From Microbacterium maritypicum (GTDB taxonomy: Bacteria > Actinomycetota > Actinomycetes > Actinomycetales > Microbacteriaceae), in contig NZ_WAAQ01000001.1 in the NCBI RefSeq assembly GCF_008868125.1, positions 930,001-994,000 of the forward strand: 64,000 nt of DNA, in the 5' to 3' direction. The notes beneath the pieces were generated by a model. That model searched no databases. It saw only the letters and a program-made list of their open reading frames with translations, and was not told the origin of the DNA. A program made the translations under genes and the position numbers. This document shows positions 27,275-35,541 of the stretch, piece by piece. Position 1 is the first letter of the stretch. Each line of letters begins with the position of its first letter.

Positions 27275-28199
27275 CGATTCCCGCCTGGCCACCCTCCTCT
27301 CCGTGCTCGAGCGCCTCGACACCGAGGCCTCGACGACCGATCGCGGCGACCTCGACCTGCTGGGCACCGCCGAGCTCGTGCGACGCATGAACGCGGAGGA
27401 TCGGCGGGTGCCGGAGGCCGTCGCCGAGCGGGCGGAGGAGATCGCCATCGTGGTCGACGGCATCACGGAGCGGTTCCGCCGCGGCGGACGCCTCATCTAC
27501 ATCGGCGCGGGCACGGCCGGGCGCATCGGCGTTCTGGATGCGAGCGAGTGCCCGCCGACCTTCGGCACCGACCCGTCGATGGTGGTCGGGCTGATCGCGG
27601 GGGGCGAGACGGCGATCCGCTCCGCCGTGGAGAATGCCGAAGACGATGACGCGGCCGCGGAAGCCTCGCTGCGCGAGCTCGGTCTCTCGGAGAACGACAC
27701 GGTGGTGGGCATCTCCGCCTCCGGCCGCACGCCCTACGTCGTGGGAGGGCTGACCTACGCCCGCAGTGTCGGTGCGTTCACCGCGGCGATCGCCTCGAAC
27801 GCCGGTTCCGACATCGGCGCGGCCGCGGAGGTCGCGATCGAGGTCGTCACCGGCCCCGAGTTCATCTCCGGCTCCACGCGCCTCAAGTCGGGGACGGCGC
27901 AGAAGCTCGTCGTCAACATGCTGACGACGCTGTCGATGATCAACCTCGGCAAGACCTACCGCGGCGTCATGGTCGATCTGCTGGCCACGAACGAGAAGCT
28001 GCATGCCCGCTCGATCCGCACGGTGTCGCAGCTCGCCGGCGTCGACATCGACCAGGCTGCGGCGGCGCTGCAGGCGGCGGACGGTTCGGTCAAGCTCGCG
28101 CTGCTGATGCTCGCTGCCGACGCGACGCCGCAGGACGCGGCCGCAGCTCTCCACGAGGCCGACGGCATCCTCCGCGACGCGATCGCCGCGCTCGCCTGA
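27264..28199 (+). CDS. murQ: N-acetylmuramic acid 6-phosphate etherase
   Basis: Protein of 311 residues starting at GTG (VPNDDSRLATLLSV). MurQ hallmarks are all present: the early ERLDTEAS, the SIS-domain phosphosugar loop GRLIYIGAGTAGRIGVLDASECPPTFG with the catalytic glutamate in ASEC, the SASGRTPYVVGG segment, and STRLKSGTAQKLVVNMLTT, which is diagnostic. The enzyme removes the lactyl ether to give GlcNAc-6-phosphate and D-lactate in the cytoplasm. Length is normal (E. coli about 298). The start overlaps the kinase gene by 11 bp, giving a two-gene operon under the RpiR regulator. Confidence 0.95.
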   Translation: MPNDDSRLATLLSVLERLDTEASTTDRGDLDLLGTAELVRRMNAEDRRVPEAVAERAEEIAIVVDGITERFRRGGRLIYIGAGTAGRIGVLDASECPPTFGTDPSMVVGLIAGGETAIRSAVENAEDDDAAAEASLRELGLSENDTVVGISASGRTPYVVGGLTYARSVGAFTAAIASNAGSDIGAAAEVAIEVVTGPEFISGSTRLKSGTAQKLVVNMLTTLSMINLGKTYRGVMVDLLATNEKLHARSIRTVSQLAGVDIDQAAAALQAADGSVKLALLMLAADATPQDAAAALHEADGILRDAIAALA

Positions 28200-28239
28200 G
28201 GGTGATGCGAGCGCCCGGGGAGTCCGATACGGTGTGCGG

Positions 28240-28905
28240 ATGCCCCTCGCTCTGATCACCGGCGCCGCGCGTGCCGACAGCATCGCCGCCGGTATCGTTC
28301 CTCGGCTGCGCGCCGCCGGTTGGACCGTCGTCACCAGCGACCTGCACGACGCCGATCACCTCGCCGACCTCGCCACGCCCGCGGGGCCCGAGGCGCTGAT
28401 GGCTGAGGTGACCGCAGCCCACGGCCCGGTCTCGGCGCTCATCCTGAGTCATGCGCACGATGTGCAATCCGGCATCCTCGACACGACGGCCGAGAGCTTC
28501 GACCGGCACGTCGCCGTGAACGCGAGGGCGAGTCTGCTGCTGATCGCGGCCTTCGCGCGGCAGGTGGGCGACGGCGGAGGTGCGATCGTGGCGCTCACCA
28601 GCGACCACGTGACCGGCAACCTCCCCTACGGGGCCTCCAAGGGTGCTCTCGACCGGCTCGTGATCTCGGCGGCCCGCGAGCTCGGCCCGCGCGGCATCTC
28701 GGCGAACGTGCTCAACCCCGGGCCCATCGACACCGGCTGGATGGACGACGAGACGCGCCGCGGGCTGGCGGAGATGACACCGCTCGGGCGTCTCGGGCGC
28801 CCCGGCGACATCGCGGCCGTGGTGGAGTTCCTCGTGTCGGAGGAAGGGCGCTGGATCTCGGGGCAGCTGCTGCAGTCGGACGGCGCGTTCTCGGCGAGGT
28901 ACTGA
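28240..28905 (+). CDS. Short-chain dehydrogenase/reductase
   Basis: Protein of about 221 residues. The N-terminal nucleotide-binding motif is atypical (ITGAARADSIAAGI instead of TGxxxGxG), the middle reads LILSHAHDVQSG where NNAG is usual, and the catalytic YGASK and the PGPIDTGWM loop are conserved. It resembles SDRs annotated as 3-oxoacyl-ACP reductase-like, but the substrate is unknown. ATG 28240 is chosen because TACGGT at 28228-28233 ends six bases upstream, giving a leaderless message; GTG 28234 in the same frame is the alternative. It is separate from murQ by 40 bp and may be its own unit. Confidence 0.8.
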   Translation: MPLALITGAARADSIAAGIVPRLRAAGWTVVTSDLHDADHLADLATPAGPEALMAEVTAAHGPVSALILSHAHDVQSGILDTTAESFDRHVAVNARASLLLIAAFARQVGDGGGAIVALTSDHVTGNLPYGASKGALDRLVISAARELGPRGISANVLNPGPIDTGWMDDETRRGLAEMTPLGRLGRPGDIAAVVEFLVSEEGRWISGQLLQSDGAFSARY

Positions 28906-28910
28906 GCCGC

Positions 28911-29003
28911 GGGGCAGGCGCGGACTCGACGCGCAGAGCTCGACGCGTAGAGCTCGACGCGCAGAGGCGGCGAGACCGGGGGATGTCCCTGTGCGCCTGC
29001 CCC
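28911..29003. repeat. Three tandem 14-bp repeats nested in an 11-bp inverted repeat
   Basis: Units CTCGACGCGYAGAG occupy 28925-28938, 28939-28952 and 28953-28966, identical except for one C/T in the middle copy. The array is framed by perfect arms GGGGCAGGCGC (28911-28921) and GCGCCTGCCCC (28993-29003). It fills the gap between two convergent genes. A long bidirectional terminator or a small mobile or expansion-prone element are possible. Confidence 0.85.
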
Positions 29004-29018
29004 GGGCGGGCATCCGAC

Positions 29019-31004
29019 TCAGTGCGCGCAGGTGCAGGTGTCTCCGCCGCAGCATGCGCTCGCTGTCGCGCCGCGGTGCGCCTGCGACGCCTCTGGCACA
29101 TCCATGGCCGGGTTCTGGTCGAGGAAGCCGGCTGGCTTGAACCAGAATCCGGCGTAGTCGACCGGCATGATGGGCCAGTCCTCCGGTCGCGGGAAGTGCG
29201 TCAGGCCGAACGTGTGCCACAGCACGATGTCCTGGCCGTCGATGTCGCGGTCGGCGGCGGCGTACTCGGGCAGCCCTGCTCCGCCCTGGTGCGCGTTCGG
29301 ATACCGACCGGCCGGCCAGATCTGCCCCGCCTCGAAGCGCGTCGCCCAGAGGTGCTTCGTCGCGAAGGCGGCACGCGCGGCGACGGAGGACTGCGGGTCG
29401 GCCATGAGCAGTGCCGTGGGCTGCGGCACCAGGTGGTACGCGGTGGGTCGGCCGACGTGGTTCGTGTGGGACGCGCTCTGCACCTCCCACACCCGCGCGA
29501 CCGAGGAATCGGCCTCGCGCTGCGCCTCGTTCTCGGTGTGCAGAGTCGTCTCCGACCAGGTGAAGGCGTTGCCGAAGGGGTTCTCGGGGCCCATCGGCAC
29601 GCGTTGGGCGTCGATCTCGACGAGCCGGTTGTCCTCGCCGTCGATCGCGACGTCGAGCCGTGCGCAGAAGAGGTGCTGGTGCACGGGGGCGAACACGCCG
29701 GGGGCCAGCTCCGTCGCATGGCGCTGGCGCACCCCGGGCTCACCGGCGCTGGCGAAGACGATGCCCGTGGCCTTGGCCACCACCTCGATAGACCCGTCCA
29801 GGCCGAAGTTCCAGTAGAACCCGTAGTCGTAGTTGCCGATCGTGGAGAAGTACGAGACCACGAACCGGCGGGAACGCCGCACGTCGGAGCGCCCGGCCAG
29901 ATCGGTGTGCTTCCAGAGGATGCCGTAGTCCTCCTCGTGCATGCAGATCACGTTCGGGATGCGCACGGGGTGTCCGTGGTCGTCGGCGACGTAACCGTCG
30001 AGGTAGCGGATCACGCCCAGGCAGTCGCAGCCGAGCTCGAGGTGGTTCGCGTTCTTCCCGAGCAGGTACTCACCGGCGTCGAAGTAGCTGATCCAGAAGC
30101 GGCCGGGCGCGGTGTCGCCGTAGGGGACGACCATCTCGGGCACGCTCGCCCTGCTCAGCACCGATCGTCCCTGGAAGGTGACGTCGTGCAGCACGAGGCC
30201 TTCGCGTGCGTTGAAGTCCACGCGCATCGACCAGCCCTCCCACTCCACGAGCGAACCCGTGACGGCGAAGCTCGGCCCCTCGGGCTGGGTGATCTCGATC
30301 GGCTTCAGGGTGGTGCGCGCCTCGCCCTGCACCTCGGGGTAGTAGTTGCCGTGGCCGGCGGGAACGGGCACATCGCCGTGGTCCTCGACGCGGATCACGC
30401 TGTTCGCGGTGAGGTCGATGTGCACGATGAGTCCCTCGACCGGGTGCGCCCAGGGAGAGTCCTGCTCGTCGTACTTGAGGAAGGTCAGGGAGCGGATCAC
30501 GCGTCGTCCGACCTCGTCGGCACGGCCCGTGTATCCGGGGGCGAGCGGTCCGCAGAAGGCGAGCGCCATGTGCTCTTCGAGGCCGCGGCGCTTCATCGCG
30601 GCCTGCCACTGCGGTGACGCCTTGGCGATGGCCTCGGCGCGCTCGTACTCCTCGAACAGGTACTGCGGTTGCCCGTAGGGCGGGGCGTCGTTGGGGACCC
30701 GCTGCGTGTGCAGCACCTCGCCCCGGGTGATCGAGACGATGGCTTCGGTGGCGACGCCGGTGGCGATGTCGAGCAGGGTGACGTCGACGCGGCGGTCGAT
30801 GGGGGAGCCGGGCGTCCAAGTCGCGAGCTCCTCCTTGCGGGGTTCGTCGGGGAGGAGCATCGGCACCCGGGTGGTCTCGGTCATCAGGCCCGCGGCGTCG
30901 AGCACGGCGCGGGCGGCCGCGATCTCTGCACCCGTGAGGGGATCGTGGGGGTGCGGGGCGGCGATCTTCTCGATCGACACGGGCTGCGGAGCGTGGTGGG
31001 ACAT
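29019..31004 (-). CDS. Copper-containing primary-amine oxidase
   Basis: Protein of about 661 residues. The topaquinone precursor tyrosine is about Tyr392 in GNYDYG, the catalytic base is the aspartate of SYFDAGEYL (about 307), and copper ligands are the HQHLF pair and the later histidine in HTFGLTHFPRPEDWPIMP. The N2/N3 domains precede. It oxidises primary amines (tyramine, phenethylamine or histamine types) to aldehyde, ammonia and hydrogen peroxide. Two ATGs at 31007 and 31004 are adjacent; GAGG spacing favours 31004. No signal peptide, as in other actinobacterial forms. Unusual: the C-terminus ends ACCGGDTCTCAH, four cysteines and a histidine not part of the fold. A TetR operator lies just upstream. 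Confidence 0.94.
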   Translation of the reverse strand: MSHHAPQPVSIEKIAAPHPHDPLTGAEIAAARAVLDAAGLMTETTRVPMLLPDEPRKEELATWTPGSPIDRRVDVTLLDIATGVATEAIVSITRGEVLHTQRVPNDAPPYGQPQYLFEEYERAEAIAKASPQWQAAMKRRGLEEHMALAFCGPLAPGYTGRADEVGRRVIRSLTFLKYDEQDSPWAHPVEGLIVHIDLTANSVIRVEDHGDVPVPAGHGNYYPEVQGEARTTLKPIEITQPEGPSFAVTGSLVEWEGWSMRVDFNAREGLVLHDVTFQGRSVLSRASVPEMVVPYGDTAPGRFWISYFDAGEYLLGKNANHLELGCDCLGVIRYLDGYVADDHGHPVRIPNVICMHEEDYGILWKHTDLAGRSDVRRSRRFVVSYFSTIGNYDYGFYWNFGLDGSIEVVAKATGIVFASAGEPGVRQRHATELAPGVFAPVHQHLFCARLDVAIDGEDNRLVEIDAQRVPMGPENPFGNAFTWSETTLHTENEAQREADSSVARVWEVQSASHTNHVGRPTAYHLVPQPTALLMADPQSSVAARAAFATKHLWATRFEAGQIWPAGRYPNAHQGGAGLPEYAAADRDIDGQDIVLWHTFGLTHFPRPEDWPIMPVDYAGFWFKPAGFLDQNPAMDVPEASQAHRGATASACCGGDTCTCAH

Positions 31005-31021
31005 CATCGACCTCACTATTT

Positions 31022-31037
31022 TCGAGCGATTGCTCAA
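31022..31037. promoter_or_regulatory. TetR operator copy upstream of the amine oxidase gene
   Basis: TCGAGCGATTGCTCAA differs at two positions from the core TTGAGCGATCGCTCAA of the palindrome at 31730-31753. It lies about 15 bp upstream of the amine oxidase start codon. The likeness supports control of this gene by the TetR protein encoded upstream on the same strand. Confidence 0.75.
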
Positions 31038-31110
31038 TAAACGGGTTGGCATGATGATACGACGGACCGCCCGACGCCCGCAACGGGAGATTCGCGGGCG
31101 GGGAACTCCG

Positions 31111-31713
31111 TCAGGCCCGCCAGGGAGCGAGCGCCACCTCGAGCACCGCGAGGTGGGCGGCCGGTGTCTGCGGCTCCGTGACCTCGACGATCTGCTGTCC
31201 GTACGTGATGGAGCGCAGCAGTGTCACGATCGCCTCGGTGGGGGTGTCCGTGCGCAACTCACCGTCCTCGACCGCCTCGCGCAGAGCGAGTCGCGTCGTG
31301 TCCTGCCAGGTGGCGAGCGTGGGGGAGCCGGCGTCCGGTGTCGGCGCGAGCGCGGCCAGGCGCCCCCAGAATCCGACCACGACATGGGCTTCGGTGCAGG
31401 TGCGCTCATCGACCGGGAGCACTTCGCGCATGAGCGCGTGCAGTCGGTCGAGCCCGCGGCGGTCGGCTGTCGCCTCGGCGATGCGCGCCTCGGTGCGGCG
31501 GGTCACCTCGGCCGCAGCCGCACGCATGACCTCGTCGAAGCCGTCGAAGTAGTGCCAGAGCGAGCCCGTGGCGACGCCGAGTTCCTTCGCCACGGCACGC
31601 GAAGACACGCTCTCGTGTCCGTCGCGGGCGGCGACGGCCAGCAGCGCCTCGGCGATCTGCCGGCGGCGCTCATCATGGTCGACGATGCGAGGCACGCACC
31701 CATCTTGTCGCAT
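31111..31713 (-). CDS. TetR-family transcriptional regulator of the amine oxidase region
   Basis: Protein of 200 residues. The TetR N-terminal domain is clear: IVDHDERRRQIAEALLAVAARDG, then the helix-turn-helix SSRAVAKELGVATGSLWHYFDGFDEVM. The C-terminal ligand domain is unassigned. Start choice: ATG 31713 lies eight bases after a TATACC -10 on the minus strand and would be leaderless; GTG 31695 is closer to where homologues begin (VPRIVDHDE). The 24-bp palindrome just upstream covers its promoter and that of the divergent membrane-protein gene; a similar site precedes the amine oxidase. An amine or aldehyde effector is inferred. Confidence 0.88.
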   Translation of the reverse strand: MRQDGCVPRIVDHDERRRQIAEALLAVAARDGHESVSSRAVAKELGVATGSLWHYFDGFDEVMRAAAAEVTRRTEARIAEATADRRGLDRLHALMREVLPVDERTCTEAHVVVGFWGRLAALAPTPDAGSPTLATWQDTTRLALREAVEDGELRTDTPTEAIVTLLRSITYGQQIVEVTEPQTPAAHLAVLEVALAPWRA

Positions 31714-31722
31714 CGCGCACAG

Positions 31723-31755
31723 GTATAGCTATATTGAGCGATCGCTCAATATACT
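31723..31755. promoter_or_regulatory. 24-bp perfect palindrome with divergent -10 elements
   Basis: Bases 31730-31753 are perfectly self-complementary, with half-site TATATTGAGCGA. TATACT at 31750-31755 is a -10 for the plus-strand gene, whose GTG begins six bases later. TATACC read on the minus strand (31727-31722) is a -10 for the TetR gene. A bound TetR dimer would cover or abut both, so repression of both transcripts is expected. Confidence 0.85.
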
Positions 31756-31761
31756 TCCGGC

Positions 31762-32304
31762 GTGGATCACCTCATCGTTGCGGTGCCGTGGCTGATGGCC
31801 GCGGCCGCGATCGTCTCGGCCGTCGCCGGCGTGGCTGCCTGGCGCGCCGTGCCGTGGCAGGGGCGGCAGAGCGTGCTCGTCATGGCGGCGGCGATGCTGG
31901 CACTCGCCGCGACCGCCGGGCGCCACCCCGTCCTCGAGCTGGCGCTGGGGGTGGTTCTGCTGGGATCCGGCATGGTCGGGACCATGGGCGTTCGCGGCAC
32001 CGCATCGGCGGCCCCGTGCTGTCACCGCGCTCTGGTCTCCCTGGTGATGGCGATGTGCGCGTTCCACGGAGCCGCCGGACCCGTCGCCGCGGTGGGTCCA
32101 GCGACGGTGACAGGACACGGCGGCCACGGGCTCTCCGGCATGCTCTCGGTGCTGCTCTTCGCGGGCGTCGGCGCGGTGGCGCTGTGGACCATCGTCGCGG
32201 AGTGGTTCGTCGCTCCGGTGCACCACGGCCGCACGGCGCGCCTGCTCCGCATCGAGTCGTGGGCGATGACCGCCGGTATCGCGGTGATGTGCCTGGGATT
32301 CTGA
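31762..32304 (+). CDS. Small integral membrane protein, unassigned (possibly DUF5134-like)
   Basis: Protein of 180 residues starting at GTG (MDHLIVAVPWLMAAAAIVSA). Six hydrophobic stretches are visible at about 4-26, 38-54, 57-76, 87-108, 125-147 and 167-180. Loops are rich in histidine and cysteine (APCCHR, TGHGGHGLSG, HHG), which might bind a metal; that is speculative. I do not recognise the family with confidence; the size and pattern recall actinobacterial DUF5134 proteins. TATACT ends six bases before the GTG, so the transcript is probably leaderless. It is divergent from, and likely repressed by, the TetR gene, which links it to amine oxidation. Confidence 0.75.
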   Translation: MDHLIVAVPWLMAAAAIVSAVAGVAAWRAVPWQGRQSVLVMAAAMLALAATAGRHPVLELALGVVLLGSGMVGTMGVRGTASAAPCCHRALVSLVMAMCAFHGAAGPVAAVGPATVTGHGGHGLSGMLSVLLFAGVGAVALWTIVAEWFVAPVHHGRTARLLRIESWAMTAGIAVMCLGF

Positions 32305-32318
32305 CGGAGGGGCCGTCA
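32302..32318. terminator. Small hairpin formed from two convergent stop codons
   Basis: TGACGG (32302-32307), loop AGGGG and CCGTCA (32313-32318) form a 6-bp stem. The TGA stop of the membrane-protein gene opens one arm and the stop of the convergent MFS gene closes the other. It is short for an intrinsic terminator, so confidence is modest. Confidence 0.4.
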
Positions 32319-33533
32319 CCCCGCGGCGGCTGGGCGCACGAACAGCCAGGCGGCGACCGCGGCGACCGCCGCCGCTGCGGTCATCGTCACCGCCATCGTG
32401 ACGGCGTTCGTACCACCGATCCCTGCGGCGACCGGCGCGAGCACCGGACCGAACAGGAACGTCGACATCCCGAGCAGAGCCGAAGCCGTGCCCGCTCGTG
32501 CGCCGTGGTGGGCGAGGGCGAGGGTCTGCCCGTTGGGCCCGCCGAGCCCTGAGCACAGCATGAATCCGATCAGCGCGGCGACGACTCCCGCGACGCCCAC
32601 GTCGGCGAGCGCGAGCACCAGGAAAGCCGTCGCGGCGATCAGCGTGGCCGAGATGCCCCCGAGGTACACCCGCAGCGGTCCCCACCTGCTCACGACGAGA
32701 CGGCTGAGCTGACTGCCGACGATGCTCGCGAGAGCTCCCGCCGCGAAGGCGAGGCTGAACGACTGCGGACTCAGGCCGAACTCGTCCTGCAGCACGAACG
32801 ACGACATGGACAAGTACGTGAAGAAGGCGATTCCACCCCCGGCCGCCGCGCACAGCACCGCGACGAAGAGCCGATCGCGCAGGACCGCTCCGGTGTGGAT
32901 GCGGAGGGTGCGCAGGCCGCCGCCGTGCCGGGCTGTGACGGGCAGCGTCTCCGGCAGGGCGAAGACGACGACAAGCAGCAGCACGACGCCCACGGCGCTG
33001 AGCACGCCGAAGATCCCGCGCCAATCCATGATCCTCGCGAGCTGACCTCCGACGACGGGCGCGATGATCGGCGCCGTTCCCGAGACCAGGAACAGCAGCG
33101 ACAGCATCCGTGAGAGCTCCACGCCCTCGAACTGGTCCCGGGCGATCGCGAGGCAGATCACGATGCCCGCAGATCCCGCGAGTCCCTGCAGGAAGCGCGC
33201 GAGCAGCAGCAGCTCGATGTTCGGGGCGAGCGCGCACGCCAGGGAGAGGACGGCGAAGACGGCGACGCCGACCATCAGGGGGAGCCGTCTGCCCCATCGG
33301 TCGCTGAGGGGCCCGGCGACGAGCTGACCGAGCCCGAGCCCGATCATGCACGCCGACATCGTGGCCTGAGCGAGTGCCTCCGTGGTGCCGAGCGAGGCGG
33401 CGAGCTGCGGCAGCTGCGGCAGATACAGGTCCATCGACAGAGGGCCGAACGCCTCGAGCATGCCGAGCACGAGCATCGCGTGCACCGTGCCCATCCGCGG
33501 CCGCGAGGGCTCCCCGGGAACGGGAGTGCTCAT
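32316..33533 (-). CDS. MFS drug-efflux transporter, Bcr/CflA type
   Basis: Protein of 405 residues with 12 predicted membrane segments. Family signatures are present: GPLSMDLYLPQLPQLA in the first helix region, GQLVAGPLSDRWGRR between helices 2 and 3, LLLARFLQGLAGSAGIVICLAIARD, and SGTAPIIAPVVGGQL. Bcr/CflA pumps export bicyclomycin, chloramphenicol or other small molecules by proton antiport. As the last gene of an oxidoreductase-esterase operon, overlapping the hydrolase gene by four bases, it may export a product or toxic intermediate rather than an antibiotic. Confidence 0.9.
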   Translation of the reverse strand: MSTPVPGEPSRPRMGTVHAMLVLGMLEAFGPLSMDLYLPQLPQLAASLGTTEALAQATMSACMIGLGLGQLVAGPLSDRWGRRLPLMVGVAVFAVLSLACALAPNIELLLLARFLQGLAGSAGIVICLAIARDQFEGVELSRMLSLLFLVSGTAPIIAPVVGGQLARIMDWRGIFGVLSAVGVVLLLVVVFALPETLPVTARHGGGLRTLRIHTGAVLRDRLFVAVLCAAAGGGIAFFTYLSMSSFVLQDEFGLSPQSFSLAFAAGALASIVGSQLSRLVVSRWGPLRVYLGGISATLIAATAFLVLALADVGVAGVVAALIGFMLCSGLGGPNGQTLALAHHGARAGTASALLGMSTFLFGPVLAPVAAGIGGTNAVTMAVTMTAAAAVAAVAAWLFVRPAAAG

Positions 33534-34513
33534 CCTTCCAGGTGCAGCGTGCGCCGCAGCCAGCTCGCGCGCGCGGCGTCGGCCGCCTGCGAGACCTCGG
33601 CGTCGGGGGAGAAGCCGGAGAAGCCGTGGTAGCCGCCCGCCCACACATGCAGCTCGGCCTGTCCGCCGGTGGCCCAGATGCGCGTGGCGTAGTCGACCGC
33701 TTCGTCTCGGAAGGTCTCGGCCGCCCCGACCTCGATGAACGCGGGAGCGAGGCCGGACAGGTCGACGGCGCGCGCGGGGGCGGTGTAGGGCGATACCCGA
33801 TCGGTGCCGCGGTCCTCGCCGGCGATCGCCTCCCACGCGGTGTGGTTGTTGTGGCGATCCCAGGCTCCGAACCCGTCGTACTGACGACTCGAGACGGTGT
33901 CGTTGCGGTCGTCGAGCATGGGGCATCCCAGCAGCTGTCCGGCCAGGCGCGGACCCCCTCGGTCTCGAGCGAGCAGCGCGACGGCGGCGGAGAGACCACC
34001 GCCCGCGCTCATGCCGGACGCGATGATGCGGTCGGGGTCGATGCCCAGGTCCTCCGCGTGCGCCGCCATCCACTCCAGCGCCGCATAGCAGTCCTCGGCC
34101 TGTGCCGGCCCCGGGTGCTCGGGGGCGAGGCGGTACTCGACCGCGACGCCGATCACCCCGTATCGCTCGGCCAGGTCGATGAGCTCGGAGGTGCCGAAGA
34201 ACCGGGTGCCCAGCACCATCCCGCCGCCGTGGATCGACAGCACGGCAGGGGCCGGTCCGTTCGCCGGCTTGGTGGGCCGCACGATCGTGATCTCGATGTC
34301 CGGGGCTCCGGCGGGGCCGGAGACGGTCCGGTCCTCCCACGTGATCGCGCGCCCGTCGGCCTGCGCCGACATGGGCGGGATGATGGTCGCGAAGTGATCG
34401 CGATTGGCGTGGATGGTGTCGGCGCGCAGCGGGATGATCTCGACCATGTCGACGAAGGCCGCGAGACCGGCGACGAGCTCGGGATCGTAGGGGACCGGTG
34501 GGTGGGCGGTCAT
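33530..34513 (-). CDS. Alpha/beta hydrolase, hormone-sensitive-lipase family
   Basis: Protein of 327 residues. The oxyanion motif HGGGM (SIHGGGMVLG), nucleophile motif GMSAGGG, the acid in FRDEAVDYATRIW and the catalytic histidine in GGYHGFSGF mark a family IV esterase. It is a tandem paralog of the next gene upstream: both share VEYRLAPEHP, SSRQYDG, WATGGQAELHVW and the ending ASWLRR. Substrate unknown; an ester or lactone whose alcohol part is handled by the dehydrogenases of this operon is plausible. It overlaps both neighbours by four bases. Cytoplasmic. Confidence 0.92.
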   Translation of the reverse strand: MTAHPPVPYDPELVAGLAAFVDMVEIIPLRADTIHANRDHFATIIPPMSAQADGRAITWEDRTVSGPAGAPDIEITIVRPTKPANGPAPAVLSIHGGGMVLGTRFFGTSELIDLAERYGVIGVAVEYRLAPEHPGPAQAEDCYAALEWMAAHAEDLGIDPDRIIASGMSAGGGLSAAVALLARDRGGPRLAGQLLGCPMLDDRNDTVSSRQYDGFGAWDRHNNHTAWEAIAGEDRGTDRVSPYTAPARAVDLSGLAPAFIEVGAAETFRDEAVDYATRIWATGGQAELHVWAGGYHGFSGFSPDAEVSQAADAARASWLRRTLHLEG

Positions 34514-35508
34514 CGGGCGGCCCGCCAGATCCGTCGCAGCCAGGAGGCGCGCGCGGCGAGGGCGGCGCGGGAGATCTCGGCATCGGGCATGTACATGTCG
34601 AAGCCGTGCGCGCCGCCGCCCCACACGTGCAGCTCGGCCTGTCCGCCGGTGGCCCAGATGCGCAGGGCGTATTCGGTGTCCTCGTCGCGGAAGGCCTCGG
34701 CCTCTCCGACCTCGATGAAGGCGGGCGGCAGGCCCGAGAGGTCGGCCGCGCGGGAGGGGGCGGCATGCGCGGGTGCCTCGGGGCTGAAGGCGAGATCGTC
34801 GCCGAGCACGCACGACCAGGCGAGCAGGTTCAGCTCCCGCTGCCACGTGCCGATGCCGTCGTACTGCCGGCTCGACACCGTGGTGTTGGTGTTGTCGATC
34901 ATCGGGCACAGCAGCAGCTGTCCCGCCATCACCGGGCCCCGTCGGTCGCGTGCCATCAGGGCGACGGCGGCGGTGAGTCCGCCCCCAGCGCTCCCGCCGC
35001 CGACGACGATGCCCGCAGGATCGATGCCGAGATCGTTCGCATGCGCATGCACCCAGGCGAAGGCGGCGTAGCAGTCCTCCACCCCGGCGGGGTAGGGGTG
35101 TTCGGGGGCGAGACGGTACTCGACGTTCACCGCCACCACGCGGTGCTGCGCGACGATGTCGACCACGCGCCCGGTCTCCCACGAGCGGTGACCGACGATC
35201 ATCCCGCCGCCGTGGATGTTGACGAAGCCGGGAAGCACCTCGGCGCGGGTTCCGGCCGGTCGGAAGATCGTGATCTCGATGTCGGGAGCACCGGAGGGGC
35301 CGGGGATCATGCGGTCCTCCCACTCGATGTCACGGCCGGCGATGACGGTGTCGTTGTCGGGGAACATTCGGTCGGCGCCCGCGCGCGGCAGCGCGTCGCG
35401 AGTCAGGGGCGGCTGAGGATCCTTCGCGATCTCATCCAGCACGGCCTGCACCTCGGGGTCGAAGGGCACGGGGGTGACGGTGGGACGTCCGGCGGCGGTG
35501 GCGGTCAT
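34510..35508 (-). CDS. Alpha/beta hydrolase, hormone-sensitive-lipase family (paralog)
   Basis: Protein of 332 residues with NIHGGGMIVG, nucleophile motif GGGSAGGG, acid in FRDEDTEYALRIW and histidine in GGAHGFDMY. It is closely related to the downstream gene and probably arose by tandem duplication. The altered nucleophile elbow (GGGSAGG instead of GMSAGG) and acyl-pocket residues suggest a different ester preference. It follows the aldo-keto reductase gene by 33 bp and overlaps its paralog by four bases. Confidence 0.92.
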   Translation of the reverse strand: MTATAAGRPTVTPVPFDPEVQAVLDEIAKDPQPPLTRDALPRAGADRMFPDNDTVIAGRDIEWEDRMIPGPSGAPDIEITIFRPAGTRAEVLPGFVNIHGGGMIVGHRSWETGRVVDIVAQHRVVAVNVEYRLAPEHPYPAGVEDCYAAFAWVHAHANDLGIDPAGIVVGGGSAGGGLTAAVALMARDRRGPVMAGQLLLCPMIDNTNTTVSSRQYDGIGTWQRELNLLAWSCVLGDDLAFSPEAPAHAAPSRAADLSGLPPAFIEVGEAEAFRDEDTEYALRIWATGGQAELHVWGGGAHGFDMYMPDAEISRAALAARASWLRRIWRAAR

Positions 35509-35541
35509 GGAACTCCTTGTGCGAGTGGTGGCGGGGGCGGT

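Noticed and set aside
28925..28966. CRISPR-like array
   Set aside because: Units are only 14 bp and directly adjacent, with no spacers and no cas genes nearby.
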